DNA from: Diaphorobacter limosus
GTDB taxonomy: Bacteria; Pseudomonadota; Gammaproteobacteria; Burkholderiales; Burkholderiaceae_C
DNA length: 64,000 nt
NCBI RefSeq assembly: GCF_033100095.1
Contig: NZ_CP136921.1
Span: forward strand, 3,189,001-3,253,000
Reading direction: 5' to 3'
Below, one piece after another: positions 18,075 to 27,024 of this stretch. The notes under the pieces are model-generated. The model was not told where the DNA came from, searched no databases, and saw only the letters and a program-made list of their open reading frames with translations. The position numbers were made by a program, and so were the translations under genes. How positions within the stretch are numbered: the first letter of the stretch is position 1; each line of letters opens with the position of its first letter.

Positions 18075-18815
18075 TTAGCCGTTCAGGCTGAGCAGCTGGG
18101 CGGCGCTCTTGTCGTCGTTCTCGGCGGTCTGCATCAGGCGCATCTGCTGCTCGAACTGGCGCGCCGCGGCGATCATGCCGACCATGGCCTCGACCGGGTT
18201 CACGTTCGAGCCCTCCAGCGCGCCGGACACCATGCGCGCCTGGTTGTCATTGCCCATGGGCTCGCCCGAGGTGGTGCGAAACAGGCCGTCGTCGCCGCGT
18301 TTGAGCGGGTCTTGTGCATCGGGCGTGGCCAGTTTGATGCGCCCCAGGTTCTGCGGCTGCTGGCCAGGTATCTGGGCGCTGATGGTGCCGTCGGCGCCCA
18401 GGCTCAGCTCGGCGCCCTGCGGCGCGGTGATGGGCGCGCCGCCGTCGGACAGCACGGCCAGGCCGCCGGGGGTGGTGAGCTGGCCCTCGGCGTTGAGCTC
18501 GAAATGGCCGGCGCGGGTATAGGCCTCGGTGCCGTCCAGGCCCTGCACGGCAAACCAGGCATTGCCCACGGCCATGGCGTCCAGCGGGCGGCCGGTGGTC
18601 TGCGCCGGGCCGGGGGTGTCCACATGACCGGAGGTGGCCTCCAACGCGAACACGCGTGTGGTCGAGCCGCTGCCCTGCAGCGGCACCGAGCGGAAGTTGG
18701 CCATCTCGGCGCGAAAGCCCTGGGTGGAGACATTCGCCAGGTTGTTGGACAGCACCGCCTGCCGGTGCGCGGCGGCGCTGGCGCCGGTCATGCTGGTGTA
18801 GATGATGCGATCCAT
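18075..18815 (-). CDS. flgF: Flagellar proximal rod protein FlgF
   Basis: 246 aa, with the rod signature near the start ([39 protein letters not shown]) and the C-terminal [44 protein letters not shown]. FlgF is a proximal rod subunit exported by the flagellar type III system. It lies 25 bp downstream of flgE and upstream of flgG in the canonical order. Confidence 0.96.
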   Translation of the reverse strand: MDRIIYTSMTGASAAAHRQAVLSNNLANVSTQGFRAEMANFRSVPLQGSGSTTRVFALEATSGHVDTPGPAQTTGRPLDAMAVGNAWFAVQGLDGTEAYTRAGHFELNAEGQLTTPGGLAVLSDGGAPITAPQGAELSLGADGTISAQIPGQQPQNLGRIKLATPDAQDPLKRGDDGLFRTTSGEPMGNDNQARMVSGALEGSNVNPVEAMVGMIAAARQFEQQMRLMQTAENDDKSAAQLLSLNG

Positions 18816-18840
18816 GGCGGGGTCTCCTGCTCAGGCGTCT

Positions 18841-20118
18841 TCAGCGCAGGTTGACGAGCGTGGACAGCACCTGGTCCTGCGTCTTGATGGTCTGCGCGTT
18901 GGCCTGGTAGGCGCGCTGCGCGGTCATCATGTTCACCAGCTCGGCCGTCAGATCGACGTTGGAGTCCTCCAGCGCACCCGAGCGCAGCGCGCCAAAGGCG
19001 CCCTCGGTGGGGACTCCCATGACGGGCTGGCCGGACTCGAAGGTCTCCTGCCAGAGGTTGTTGCCGATGTCCGCCAGACCCTGGGTGTTGCGAAAGCTGG
19101 CCAGCGCCACCTGGCCCTCGGCGCGCGTCACGCCGTTGGAGTAGCTGGCCATGATGGTGCCGTCGTTGCCGATATTGATGCCGGTGAGCTGGCCGGCGGT
19201 GTAGCCGTCCTGCGTGAGCTCGGAGACGGCGAACTTGGTGCCGAACTGGGTCACGCCGTCCAGGTTGACTTGCACCGTGTAGGCCGGCAGGTTGTTCGGG
19301 TTTGGGGTGGGTGGAGCGATGGTCACCGGCATCTGAAAACCCGTGGCGGGTGGCGTGGCGGCGGGGCCGATGATGTTGCCGTTGTTGTCGAACTGGATCT
19401 GGCCAATGGGCGTGGCCACGATGGGCGGCGTGGCGTTCGGGTCGTCGAGCTTGTCGTAGACGTCCCAGGTGTTGGCGCCGTTCTTCTGGAAATACAGGCT
19501 CACCGGCGTGGCCACGCCCTGGCTGTCATAGACATTGATCGAGGTGCCATAGGTCGAGCGCGGCGTCGGCGCCACCGGTGGCGTGGCCGCGGCATTGCCC
19601 GCGGCGTCGGGCGCGCGCGCGTCCAGGTTGAACGAGGCCTTGATGGTCGTGCTCTCCTTGGCCGGGATGGGTACGCCCGTCGGAAAGGACAGTGGCTGCG
19701 GCGTGCTGGCGGTGCGGGTTCTGGTGACGGGATCCATGGGGTAGCCCATGACCTTGCCGTGGTTGTTGGTGACCACGTTGCCCTTGTCGTCCAGCTTGAA
19801 GTTGCCGGCGCGCGTATAGGCCGTGCTGCCGTCGGGCTGCTGGATTCTGAAGAAGCCATTGCCGTTGATGGCCACGTCCAGGTTGTTGCCGGTCACCGAG
19901 ATATTGCCCTGCGTGAACTGCTGGGCCACGGCGCCCACCTGCACGCCTATGCCGGCGTTGCCCGAGCCGGCCGTGCCGATGGCGTTGGCCACCATGGCGG
20001 CAAACTCGGTGCGCGAGGCCTTGAAGCCCACGGTGCCCGAGTTGGCGATGTTGTGGCCGATCACGTCCAGGTTCTTGCTGGAGGCGTTGAGGCCCGAGAG
20101 GCCTTGCTGGAAACCCAT
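18841..20118 (-). CDS. flgE: Flagellar hook protein FlgE
   Basis: 425 aa. I place the start at 20118 (MGFQQGLSGLNASSKNLDVIGHNIANSGTVGFKASRTEFAAM) because AAGGAG lies just upstream and the family signature begins there; a longer in-frame extension reads into flgD-region sequence in another frame. The C-terminal DLTAELVNMMTAQRAYQANAQTIKTQDQVLSTLVNLR is the hook/rod D0 helix. FlgE polymerises on the FlgD cap to form the universal joint. The middle (about residues 120-330) is the less conserved surface domain. Confidence 0.96.
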   Translation of the reverse strand: MGFQQGLSGLNASSKNLDVIGHNIANSGTVGFKASRTEFAAMVANAIGTAGSGNAGIGVQVGAVAQQFTQGNISVTGNNLDVAINGNGFFRIQQPDGSTAYTRAGNFKLDDKGNVVTNNHGKVMGYPMDPVTRTRTASTPQPLSFPTGVPIPAKESTTIKASFNLDARAPDAAGNAAATPPVAPTPRSTYGTSINVYDSQGVATPVSLYFQKNGANTWDVYDKLDDPNATPPIVATPIGQIQFDNNGNIIGPAATPPATGFQMPVTIAPPTPNPNNLPAYTVQVNLDGVTQFGTKFAVSELTQDGYTAGQLTGINIGNDGTIMASYSNGVTRAEGQVALASFRNTQGLADIGNNLWQETFESGQPVMGVPTEGAFGALRSGALEDSNVDLTAELVNMMTAQRAYQANAQTIKTQDQVLSTLVNLR

Positions 20119-20159
20119 GGTGTGCTCCTTGTCGGTGAGGGGTGGCTGGCGTGATGGCG

Positions 20160-20822
20160 TTAGAGCACGCCGAGGATGTTGGCGTAGTTGACGGTGCTGC
20201 CGTCGGCGAGGGTCAGGGTCAGCGCGCCGGACTTGGAGCCGGTGGCCAGCACCTGCGACTGGGTCAGCGGCGTGGCCTTGACCGCGGTCTCGCCATTGGC
20301 GGCGGTGACGCGAAAGCGCAGCTCGGCCGCGTTGCCCTGGTATTTGCTGGCGTCCCATTCAAAGTTCAGCCGCCCGCCCTCCTGCGCGCCCATGTCTATG
20401 GTGTCCACGGCCACGCCGCCGGGCGTGACGATCTCCACCTTGACGCTGCTGGCGGCGCCGGCCAGGTCGAACATGCCCTTGCCGGTCTTGTCGTCCAGGC
20501 TCATGCGGTCGCCCTCGGACAGCACCGAGCGGCCGATCAGCGAAATGCCCTGGATCTGCTGCATGGTGCTGAACTGCTCGGCCATGGTCTGCATGGTCAG
20601 GTTCAGCGTCTGCAGGCCGGTGACGGTGTTGATCTGCGCCATCTGCGTGGTCATCTGCGCGTTGTCCAGCGGGTTCATCGGGTCCTGGTTGTTCAGCTGG
20701 GCGACGAGCAGCTTCAGGAAGCGGTCCTGCATCGCGCTCGGGTCGGTCGATGAGTCGCGCGTCTTGGACGTGGTGTTGGCGCCGTTGTCCAGCGCGCTGG
20801 TGTCGATGGGGGAAATGTTCAT
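20160..20822 (-). CDS. flgD: Flagellar hook capping/scaffold protein FlgD
   Basis: 220 aa. The N-terminal MQDRFLKLLVAQLNNQDPMNPLDNAQMTTQMAQINTVTGLQTLN is the conserved FlgD export and capping segment. The C-terminal beta-rich part (KVEIVTPGGVAVDTIDMGAQEGGRLNFEWDASKYQGNAAELRFRVTAANG) is the tudor/FnIII-like domain. It caps the growing hook and is later replaced by FlgK. It sits between flgC and flgE with short gaps. Confidence 0.95.
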   Translation of the reverse strand: MNISPIDTSALDNGANTTSKTRDSSTDPSAMQDRFLKLLVAQLNNQDPMNPLDNAQMTTQMAQINTVTGLQTLNLTMQTMAEQFSTMQQIQGISLIGRSVLSEGDRMSLDDKTGKGMFDLAGAASSVKVEIVTPGGVAVDTIDMGAQEGGRLNFEWDASKYQGNAAELRFRVTAANGETAVKATPLTQSQVLATGSKSGALTLTLADGSTVNYANILGVL

Positions 20823-20838
20823 GCTTGTCCTCCCGGCC

Positions 20839-21243
20839 TTATTGGCCCATCTGCAGGGTCTTGAGCAGCAGCGACTTGGCCGTGTTCATGACCTCGACGT
20901 TGTTCTGGTACGAGCGCGAGGCCGAGATCATGTTCACCATCTCCTCCACCGCGTTCACGTTGGCGTGCGTCACATAGCCCTCGGCGTCGGCCATGGGGTT
21001 CATGGGGTCATGCACGCGCCGGCCGGGCGTGTCGCTCTCCTGGATACCGGTGACGCGCACGCCGGCGGCGCCGTCCGATCCCATGGGCGTGGTCTGGAAC
21101 ACCACCTGGCGCGCCTTGTAGGCCTGGCCGTCGGGGCCGGCCACGGCGTCCACGTTGGCCAGGTTGCTGGCGACGACGTTCAGCCGCTGCGACTGCGCGC
21201 TGATGGCGCTGCCCGAGACGTTGAAGATGGAAAACATCGACAT
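20839..21243 (-). CDS. flgC: Flagellar proximal rod protein FlgC
   Basis: 134 aa, normal length. It starts MSMFSIFNVSGSAISAQSQRLNVVASNLANVDAVAGPDGQAYKARQVVFQ and ends NAVEEMVNMISASRSYQNNVEVMNTAKSLLLKTLQMGQ, both diagnostic of FlgC. It is a proximal rod subunit. Gaps of 11 bp to flgB and 16 bp to flgD mark the operon. Confidence 0.96.
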   Translation of the reverse strand: MSMFSIFNVSGSAISAQSQRLNVVASNLANVDAVAGPDGQAYKARQVVFQTTPMGSDGAAGVRVTGIQESDTPGRRVHDPMNPMADAEGYVTHANVNAVEEMVNMISASRSYQNNVEVMNTAKSLLLKTLQMGQ

Positions 21244-21254
21244 GCGAAGGCTCC

Positions 21255-21671
21255 TTATTGACCCTGGATGGCGCTGAGCATGGTCTTGGCGTTGCCGTTG
21301 ATGAAGCGCAGCGTGGCCTCGTAGCGCACGGCGTTGTCTACGAAGGCGGCGCGCTCTCTATCCATGTCCACCGTGTTGTTGTCCAGGCTGGGCTGGGTCT
21401 GCACGGCATAGCCCAGCGTGCTGTCGCCGCTGCCCGTGCGCGCGGCGGGCAGCGGGATATGGCGCGCATCGCTCACGCTCTGGCGCGTGAGCGTGCCGGG
21501 GCTGCGGCCCTCGTCCACGGCGCGCATGGCGTCGGCAAACTTGAAGTCGCGCGCCACAAAGCCCGGCGTGTCGGCATTGGCGATGTTGCTGGCAATGGTG
21601 CGCTGGCGCTCGGCACGCAGCAGCAGCGCGTTGCCGTGAAAGTCCAGTCGCTGGGTCAGCTTGTCGAGCAT
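21255..21671 (-). CDS. flgB: Flagellar proximal rod protein FlgB
   Basis: 138 aa, first gene of flgBCDEFGHIJKL. It begins MLDKLTQRLDFHGNALLLRAERQRTIASNIANADTPGFVARDFKFADAM and ends AVRYEATLRFINGNAKTMLSAIQGQ. It forms the most proximal rod, next to the MS ring and FliE. The 208-bp gap to the divergent flgA must carry the promoters for both directions; I could not find a convincing sigma-28 or sigma-54 consensus in it. Confidence 0.96.
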   Translation of the reverse strand: MLDKLTQRLDFHGNALLLRAERQRTIASNIANADTPGFVARDFKFADAMRAVDEGRSPGTLTRQSVSDARHIPLPAARTGSGDSTLGYAVQTQPSLDNNTVDMDRERAAFVDNAVRYEATLRFINGNAKTMLSAIQGQ

Positions 21672-21879
21672 GGGGGCCTGCAGTCCTTGTGGTTGGGGGC
21701 TTGCGGCGCCACGGCCCGGGGGCTTTTGTGGCGTGCGTCGATTATGGAAATCGCCCCGCTTTTCTAAAGCCCGAAGAACGCGGGCATTGGCCCTTTGTTT
21801 GCGTGTTATCGCCGTGGGGTCGCGCCTACAGTGACGGCTGAGAAACGGCGCCTGTCGCGTCGTTTGCCGGAGTCACGCC

Positions 21880-22614
21880 ATGCCGCATTCACCATTCCGC
21901 CGACAACGTGCCGCCACCTGGTTGGCCTGGGCTTGCCTGGCTGGCCTGGCGGCGCTGGCCGTGCCGGCGCGTGCCCAGGAGCAGACGCCCGAGCTGGGCG
22001 CCATCACCCAGCGCTGGCTGGATGCGGCCCTGGCCCAGGATCAGGGCGCATTGCCGCTGCGCATGGAGGTCAGCGTAGGGCAGCTCGATCCGCGCCTGCG
22101 CCTGGCGCCCTGCGCGCGTGTCGAGCCGCATCTGCCCGCCGGCGCCCGCCTGTGGGGGCGCACCCGGCTGGGGCTGCGCTGCGTGGAGGGGGCGGTGCGC
22201 TGGAATGTGTACCTGCCCATCACCGTCAAGGCCTTCGGCCCGGCCTGGGTGCTGGCGGGCGGCGTGGCCGCGGGCGCTGTGCTCAAGGAGGGTGACGCCA
22301 TCGAGTCCGAGGTCGATTGGGCCGCCGAGAGCGCCGCCATCGTCGCCAGGCCCGAAGCCTGGGTGGGTCTGATTGCGGCGCGGCCGCTGCAGGCGGGCCA
22401 GGCGCTGCGCCAGAACATGCTGCGCGCGCCCGACCTGTTTCAGTCCGGCGCCTCGGTGCGCGTGGTGGTGCAGGGGCAGGGCTATGCCGTGACAGCCTCG
22501 GGCCAGGCGCTGAGCGCCGGCGCGCAGGGGCAGAATGTGCGTGTACGCATGAGTAATGGCCGCTTTGTATCGGGCATTGTTCAGGAAGATGGGACAATAG
22601 AGGCCACTCTGTGA
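21880..22614 (+). CDS. flgA: Flagellar P-ring assembly chaperone FlgA
   Basis: 244 aa. It has an N-terminal signal peptide (hydrophobic LAWACLAGLAALAVPARA, cleaved near ARAQEQ) and the FlgA C-terminal SAF domain (VLAGGVAAGAVLKEGDAIESEVDWAAE ... ARPLQAGQALRQNMLRAPDLFQSGASVRVVVQGQGYAVTASGQALSAGAQGQNVRVRMSNGRFVSGIV). This periplasmic chaperone helps FlgI assemble into the P ring. It is transcribed divergently from flgB and lies upstream of flgMN. Confidence 0.94.
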   Translation: MPHSPFRRQRAATWLAWACLAGLAALAVPARAQEQTPELGAITQRWLDAALAQDQGALPLRMEVSVGQLDPRLRLAPCARVEPHLPAGARLWGRTRLGLRCVEGAVRWNVYLPITVKAFGPAWVLAGGVAAGAVLKEGDAIESEVDWAAESAAIVARPEAWVGLIAARPLQAGQALRQNMLRAPDLFQSGASVRVVVQGQGYAVTASGQALSAGAQGQNVRVRMSNGRFVSGIVQEDGTIEATL

Positions 22615-22636
22615 ACCATTGAGCCGCACAAAGCGC

Positions 22637-22663
22637 TAAAGTCCGCCCACCACTGGCCGAAAA
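22637..22663 (+). promoter_or_regulatory. Sigma-28 (FliA) type promoter of flgMN
   Basis: TAAA (22637-22640), exactly 15 bp, then GCCGAAAA (22656-22663). The enterobacterial FliA consensus is TAAA-N15-GCCGATAA, so one base differs. It lies 45 bp before the flgM start, where a late (class 3) promoter lets the anti-sigma factor be made once FliA is free. Confidence 0.8.
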
Positions 22664-22707
22664 CATGGCTACTGGCCCCGCAGCAGATCGGGGTAGTGGA
22701 GAGTGTG

Positions 22708-23031
22708 ATGAAAATAGGAAACAACCCGGACACCGCGAATCTCTTGTCGCAGGCCGCAGCCGCCAGGCAGCAGGCCAAGGCGGCCGCACCCGCGCCGGCC
22801 GCCGAGGCCGCCGCCCAGGGTGCGTCGCGCACCGCGGCGGGGGTTCCCGTCACGCTGTCGGCCACGGTGCGTGGCGCGGATGCCAGCCGCAGCAGCGCCG
22901 ACTTCGACGCCGGCAAGGTCAAGGCCGTGAAGGCGGCCATAGAGAACGGCACTTTCAAGGTCAACGCCGAGGCCGTCGCCGACAAGCTGCTGGCCAACGC
23001 CGAGGAAACCCTGTCGCGCTCGCGCGGCTGA
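22708..23031 (+). CDS. flgM: Anti-sigma-28 factor FlgM
   Basis: 107 aa, with an Ala-rich, disordered N-terminal part and the conserved C-terminal sigma-binding helix region SSADFDAGKVKAVKAAIENGTFKVNAEAVADKLLANAEETLSR. FlgM binds FliA in the cytoplasm and is secreted through the completed hook, releasing late flagellar genes. I chose the ATG at 22708 (MKIGNNPDTANLL), with GGAGAG upstream. A GTG four codons earlier is possible but less likely. Confidence 0.92.
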   Translation: MKIGNNPDTANLLSQAAAARQQAKAAAPAPAAEAAAQGASRTAAGVPVTLSATVRGADASRSSADFDAGKVKAVKAAIENGTFKVNAEAVADKLLANAEETLSRSRG

Positions 23032-23073
23032 GTGCTGCCTGCCTGACGGGGTGGTCGGCTCTGGACTTGCCCC

Positions 23074-23412
23074 ATGTCTATCGACAACACCCTTTCCCTT
23101 ATCGAAGCGCAGCTGCAGGACATGCAGGCTGCGCTTTTGTCTTCCGACCCCCAGGCTCTGGAGCAAACGGCCGCGCAACTGCGCCAGGTGGCCACCAGCC
23201 TGGCGCAGGCCGCAGGTGCCGGCCTGCCTGCCGCTGCTGCCGAGCGCATCCAGTCCATCGCCACGCGCCTGACCCTGGTGCGCGACCAGCTGGCCCGCGT
23301 GCTGGCCCTGACCGAGCGGCAGGCGGCGTCGCTGCTGCCCCCCGTGCAGGGCGTGACCTATGGGCCATCTTCCGGCGCGCAGGGTGCGCGCATCTATCGG
23401 GCGCCGGGGTAG
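23074..23412 (+). CDS. flgN: FlgN-like flagellar export chaperone
   Basis: 112 aa, almost entirely helical and Ala/Leu/Gln-rich (IEAQLQDMQAALLSSDPQALEQTAAQLRQVATSLAQ). It is preceded by flgM, the standard partner order. FlgN-type chaperones bind FlgK and FlgL before export. Similarity in this family is low, so the call rests mainly on helical character, size and position. The C-terminus (TYGPSSGAQGARIYRAPG) is a short unstructured tail. The stop is followed at once by a dispersed 24-bp repeat. Confidence 0.75.
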   Translation: MSIDNTLSLIEAQLQDMQAALLSSDPQALEQTAAQLRQVATSLAQAAGAGLPAAAAERIQSIATRLTLVRDQLARVLALTERQAASLLPPVQGVTYGPSSGAQGARIYRAPG

Positions 23413-23424
23413 TCTCCGGTTGGG

Positions 23425-23462
23425 TTAATTGGAATCTGACCCCAATTACGTGACCCCAATTA
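23425..23462. repeat. 24-bp end repeat of the palindromic element, solitary copy
   Basis: TTAATTGGAATC-TGACCCCAATTA (23425-23448) followed by a partial second copy GACCCCAATTA. It is the same sequence, with one base changed, that forms both ends of the element at 15761-16568. The partial copy overlaps the phhA stop codon at 23460-23462. Confidence 0.75.
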
Positions 23463-24290
23463 CGGGTTGCGCTCGTCGGCCGCGAACTCGGGCAGGCCGC
23501 GCAGGCGTTCGTACAGTGGCGTGAAGTCGCCCTCGGTGAGCTGGAACAGCTGCTCGAAACTGTCGATGACGAAGTAGGTCTGCTGGTAGCTGTCGATCTT
23601 GTAGCGCGTGCGCATGGTGCGCTCCAATGTCAGCGGCAGGCGCTGGGGCTCGGGGCTGTGTACGCTGTAGGGCAGCTCGCCGTGCGAGCTCAAAATGCCC
23701 GCGCCATAGGCGCGCAGGCCCGCGCTTTCCCTGATCAGGCCGAACTCGATGGTGTACCAGTACAGCCGCGCCAGCATCTCGCAGGAGCCCAGGCGCGCGG
23801 CCTTCAGGCCGCCCTCGCCGTAGCGCTGCATGTAGTCGGCCAGCATGGGGTTGAACAAGAGCGGCACATGGCCGAACAGGTCGTGGAACACGTCGGGCTC
23901 GACGATGTACTCAAACTCTTCGGGCCGGCGTATCCAGTCGGTCACCGGGAACTTGCGATTCGCCAGCAGCTGGAAGAACGGCACCTCGGGGATCAGCCCT
24001 GGCACGGCCACCAGCTGCCAGCGCGTGGCCTTGTACAGGCGCTCGTTGATGTCATCGAAGCGCGGAATGCGCTCCTTGGCGCCCAGCTGGGGCAGGGCGG
24101 CGATGAAGGCCGCGCTGGCCAGGCCGGGCAGCTGCTCGCATTGCCGCAGGTACAGGCGGTGGTAGGTGTCGTGGTCCTGCGCGGTGTAGGCGGCCCAGTT
24201 TTGGGCGCAGGTGTAGTCGTCGGCGGCGCGCGTGTAGTCGCCGCGAGGCGGGCGCTCGCTGGCGCCATAGACGGCGGGTTGCACGGCCAT
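23460..24290 (-). CDS. phhA: Phenylalanine 4-monooxygenase
   Basis: 276 aa, close to the 262-aa Pseudomonas enzyme. Iron ligands are visible: two His in DVFHDLFGHVPLLF and a Glu in YWYTIEFGL. It hydroxylates phenylalanine to tyrosine with pterin and O2 in the cytoplasm. It lies immediately downstream of hppD on the same strand (1-bp gap), so the pair drives phenylalanine to tyrosine and onward to homogentisate. The last codon and stop (RNP-TAA) coincide with the edge of a dispersed repeat, so the natural C-terminus may have been slightly altered. Confidence 0.93.
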   Translation of the reverse strand: MAVQPAVYGASERPPRGDYTRAADDYTCAQNWAAYTAQDHDTYHRLYLRQCEQLPGLASAAFIAALPQLGAKERIPRFDDINERLYKATRWQLVAVPGLIPEVPFFQLLANRKFPVTDWIRRPEEFEYIVEPDVFHDLFGHVPLLFNPMLADYMQRYGEGGLKAARLGSCEMLARLYWYTIEFGLIRESAGLRAYGAGILSSHGELPYSVHSPEPQRLPLTLERTMRTRYKIDSYQQTYFVIDSFEQLFQLTEGDFTPLYERLRGLPEFAADERNP

Positions 24291-24291
24291 G

Positions 24292-25419
24292 TCAGGCTTC
24301 CTTGGCGCCGGTGTCGATCACGCCGCGGTTCACCTGGTCGCGCTCCAGCGACTCGAAAAGTGCCTTGAAGTTGCCCTCGCCAAAGCCCTCGCGGTAGTCG
24401 CCGCGGCGCTCGATGAACTCGAAGAACACCGGGCCCAGCATGGGCGTGGAGAAGATCTGCAGCAAGAGGCGCGGCGTGCCGTCGGCCGTGGTGCCGTCCA
24501 GCAGAATGCCGCGCGCCTGCAGGTCGTTCACGTTCTGGCCATGGCCCGGCAGGCGCTTTTCCAGCATCTGGTAGTACACATCGTTGGGTGCGGGCGCCAG
24601 CGGTACGCCGGCCAGGCCCAGCTTGTCCACCACCTCGACCAGCGAGTCGCAGATCAGCGCGATGTGCTGTATGCCCTCGCCGTTGAACTGCATCAAAAAC
24701 TCCTCGATCTGGCCGCCGCCCTGGCGCGCCTCCTCGTTCAGCGGGATGCGGATCTTGCCGTCGGGCGCCGTCATGGCCTTGGACGACAGGCCGGTGTACT
24801 CGCCCTGGATGTCGAAGTAGCGCAGCTCGCGGAAGTTGAACAGGCTCTCGTAGAACTTGGACCAGAACTCCATGCGGCCGCGGTAGACGTTGTGCGTCAG
24901 GTGGTCGATCTCGTTGAGGCCATGGCCCGCTGGGCGCTGCTCGACGCCGGGCAGCCATTCGAAGTCGATGTCGTAGATGGACTTGCCGTCCTCGAAGCGG
25001 TCGATCAGGTACAGCGGCGCGCCGCCTATGCCCTTGATGGCCGGCAGGCGCAGCTCCATGGGGCCGGTGGGAATCTCTATGGGCTGGGCGCCGAGCTCCA
25101 GCGCGCGCTTGTAGGCCTTGTGCGCGTCTTTCACGCGGAAGGCCAGGCCGCAGGCCGATGGGCCATGCTCGGCGCCAAAGTAGGCCGCCTGGCTGTGCGG
25201 TTCACGGTTCAGGATGAAGTTGATCTGGTTCTGGCGGTACAGCAGCACGTCCTTGGAGCGGTGTTTTGCCACCAGGGTGAAGCCGAGCTTCTCGAACACC
25301 GCCTCCAGCACGCCGGGCTGGGGCGAGGTGAACTCGACGAACTCGAAGCCCATCAGGCCCATGGGGTTCTCCCAGGCAGTGGTGTCGCGGGTGGCTTGGC
25401 TGGGCGGGGCTGCGGTCAT
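24292..25419 (-). CDS. hppD: 4-hydroxyphenylpyruvate dioxygenase
   Basis: 375 aa, with the two-domain vicinal-oxygen-chelate fold. Iron ligands are the His in [11 protein letters not shown], the His in [12 protein letters not shown] and the Glu in [30 protein letters not shown]. It converts 4-hydroxyphenylpyruvate to homogentisate in tyrosine degradation. It is first of the hppD-phhA pair and divergent from an Lrp/AsnC regulator 164 bp away, which probably controls it. Downstream homogentisate genes are not in the window. Confidence 0.94.
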   Translation of the reverse strand: MTAAPPSQATRDTTAWENPMGLMGFEFVEFTSPQPGVLEAVFEKLGFTLVAKHRSKDVLLYRQNQINFILNREPHSQAAYFGAEHGPSACGLAFRVKDAHKAYKRALELGAQPIEIPTGPMELRLPAIKGIGGAPLYLIDRFEDGKSIYDIDFEWLPGVEQRPAGHGLNEIDHLTHNVYRGRMEFWSKFYESLFNFRELRYFDIQGEYTGLSSKAMTAPDGKIRIPLNEEARQGGGQIEEFLMQFNGEGIQHIALICDSLVEVVDKLGLAGVPLAPAPNDVYYQMLEKRLPGHGQNVNDLQARGILLDGTTADGTPRLLLQIFSTPMLGPVFFEFIERRGDYREGFGEGNFKALFESLERDQVNRGVIDTGAKEA

Positions 25420-25582
25420 GGGGTTTTGTCTCCGATGATTGGTGTAAACATGCCACTGTAGGCGTCTGCTGGCTCATGTTTCTGGCGAATGCATCCTGGT
25501 TCGATTCTCAATGTGCAGGAATGTTGCGCAACATCATTGCAATGTGCAGCTATTTGGCGTTGGCTGATTAAAATCCCTTGCC

Positions 25583-26068
25583 ATGACCGAACGCACCGTT
25601 GCCCTGGACAAGCTCGACTGCGCCATCCTGCGCCGCCTGCAGGACAACGGCCGCGAGACCTACGACCTGATCGGCGAGCAGGTGGGCCTGTCACCCAGCG
25701 CCGTGCTGCGCCGCGCCAAAAGGCTGGAGGAGGAGGGCGTGATCGACCGCTACGTGGCCCTGGTGCGCCCCGAGCGCGTGGGGCTGGGCCTGACCGCCTA
25801 CCTGAACGTGCGCCTGGAAAAGCACACCGAGAGCCACAAGCGCAACCCCATGGATCTGTTTCGCGCCAGCGTGCAGACCTGGCCCGAGGTGGTGGAATGC
25901 GCCGCCCTGACCGGCGAGATGGACTACCTGCTGCGCGTGGTGGTGCAGGATATGGCGCATTACAGCCGCTTCATCATGGACACCCTGCTCAAGCACCCCA
26001 GCGTACAGGACTGCAAGACCAGCTTCGTGCTCGACCGCGTCAAGGCCACCACCGCCGTGCCGGTCTGA
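25583..26068 (+). CDS. Lrp/AsnC-family transcriptional regulator
   Basis: 161 aa. The N-terminal AsnC-type helix-turn-helix (LDKLDCAILRRLQDNGRETYDLIGEQVGLSPSAVLRRAKRLEEEGVIDRYVALV) is followed by a RAM effector domain (VQTWPEVVECAALTGEMDYLLRVVVQDMAHYSRFIMDTLLKHPSVQDCKTSFVL). These regulators bind amino acids and act as octamers. Divergent position to hppD-phhA points to control of phenylalanine/tyrosine catabolism. The gap contains AT-rich runs suited to an Lrp site, but no clear palindrome. Confidence 0.9.
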   Translation: MTERTVALDKLDCAILRRLQDNGRETYDLIGEQVGLSPSAVLRRAKRLEEEGVIDRYVALVRPERVGLGLTAYLNVRLEKHTESHKRNPMDLFRASVQTWPEVVECAALTGEMDYLLRVVVQDMAHYSRFIMDTLLKHPSVQDCKTSFVLDRVKATTAVPV

Positions 26069-26083
26069 ATGTATACTATCATT

Positions 26084-26132
26084 AATATAGCTTGTAGCGC
26101 TTTTTGGACAAGCGCTACGGCCATATTTGATG
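26084..26132. repeat. Dispersed ~50-bp repeat, copy 4 (possible lrp terminator)
   Basis: TATAGCTTGTAGCGCTT ... AAGCGCTACGGCCATATTTG folds into a 9-bp stem (GTAGCGCTT/AAGCGCTAC). It follows the Lrp gene by a few bases and may double as its terminator. It is one of the clearest copies of the family. Confidence 0.7.
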
Positions 26133-26310
26133 CTGGTTGCAAAACCCCGACAAAGTATGCTGCAATGCAACATGTGCATGCGCGAAAACTAGGGAAAACC
26201 CTAGAATTCACAGCATCATGCTTTCTCCCCACCATTGGCTGCGCACAACCCTTCTTGCCGGCCGCCACATGCTGCTGCCCGCCGGGCGGCGTGCTCACCG
26301 AGGCTTTGCC

Positions 26311-26940
26311 ATGAACAGCATCGTCCCCATACGCGCCCTGGGCGCACAGCATCGCGAACGCGTCGCCAACCATCTGCTGGCGCTGACCGAGCGCGACCGT
26401 TACCTGCGCTTTGGCTACAGCGCCAGCGACGAGCAGGTGCGCCGCTACGCGGAGCTGCTGGACTTCGAGCGCGACGAGGTGTTCGGCATCTTCAACCGCC
26501 GCCTGCAGCTCATCGCCATGGCCCATGTGGCCTATGCCCAGTCCGAGGACACGCAAAGCTGCGCCGAGTTTGGCGTCTCGGTGCTGGCCAGCGCGCGCGG
26601 GCGCGGCTACGGCGGGCTGCTGTTCGACCGCGCCGTGACCCTGGCGCGCAACCGCGGCGTGAGCATGATGTTCATCCACGCGCTGACCGAGAACACGGCC
26701 ATGCTGAAGATCGCGCGCAACGCCGGCGCCCGCGTGCACCAGGACGGCTCCGAGTCCCAGGCCTATCTGCAGCTGCCGCCCGCGGGGCTGGACACGCGCA
26801 TGTCCAAGATCGTGGCCGAGCATTTCGGCGAGGTCGACTATCAGCTCAAGAAGCAGGCGCGCCAGTTCTGGAGCCTGTTGGCCGACATGCAGGAAATCCG
26901 CCAGGGCGTGCAGGACGGGCGCCACCAGGCGGCCGAGTAG
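26311..26940 (+). CDS. GNAT-family N-acetyltransferase
   Basis: 209 aa. The core is a GNAT fold, with strand 4 and the acetyl-CoA loop at VLASARGRGYGGLLFDRAVTLARNRGVSMMFIHALTENTAMLKIARNAGARVHQDGSES (the Q/RxxGxG/A loop reads RGRGYGG). The N-terminal half contains LTERDRYLRFGYSASDEQVRRYAELLDFERDEVFGIFNRRLQLIAMAHVAYA. The substrate is unknown. I chose the ATG at 26311 because the family core begins soon after; an ATG at 26269 in the same frame is also possible. The protein is followed by corC-lnt, but a 84-bp gap suggests a separate unit. Confidence 0.82.
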   Translation: MNSIVPIRALGAQHRERVANHLLALTERDRYLRFGYSASDEQVRRYAELLDFERDEVFGIFNRRLQLIAMAHVAYAQSEDTQSCAEFGVSVLASARGRGYGGLLFDRAVTLARNRGVSMMFIHALTENTAMLKIARNAGARVHQDGSESQAYLQLPPAGLDTRMSKIVAEHFGEVDYQLKKQARQFWSLLADMQEIRQGVQDGRHQAAE

Positions 26941-27024
26941 CACCGCGCGGCGGATCGCGGCCGGGGCGATCCGCTATCCTTGGGCCCCTGTCCCACCACT
27001 TTGCACGCCCTGCACCCGCCGCCC

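Noticed and set aside
20119..20358. N-terminal extension of flgE by 80 codons
   Set aside because: The extension overlaps flgD coding sequence in another frame and precedes a good ribosome-binding site and the conserved FlgE start.
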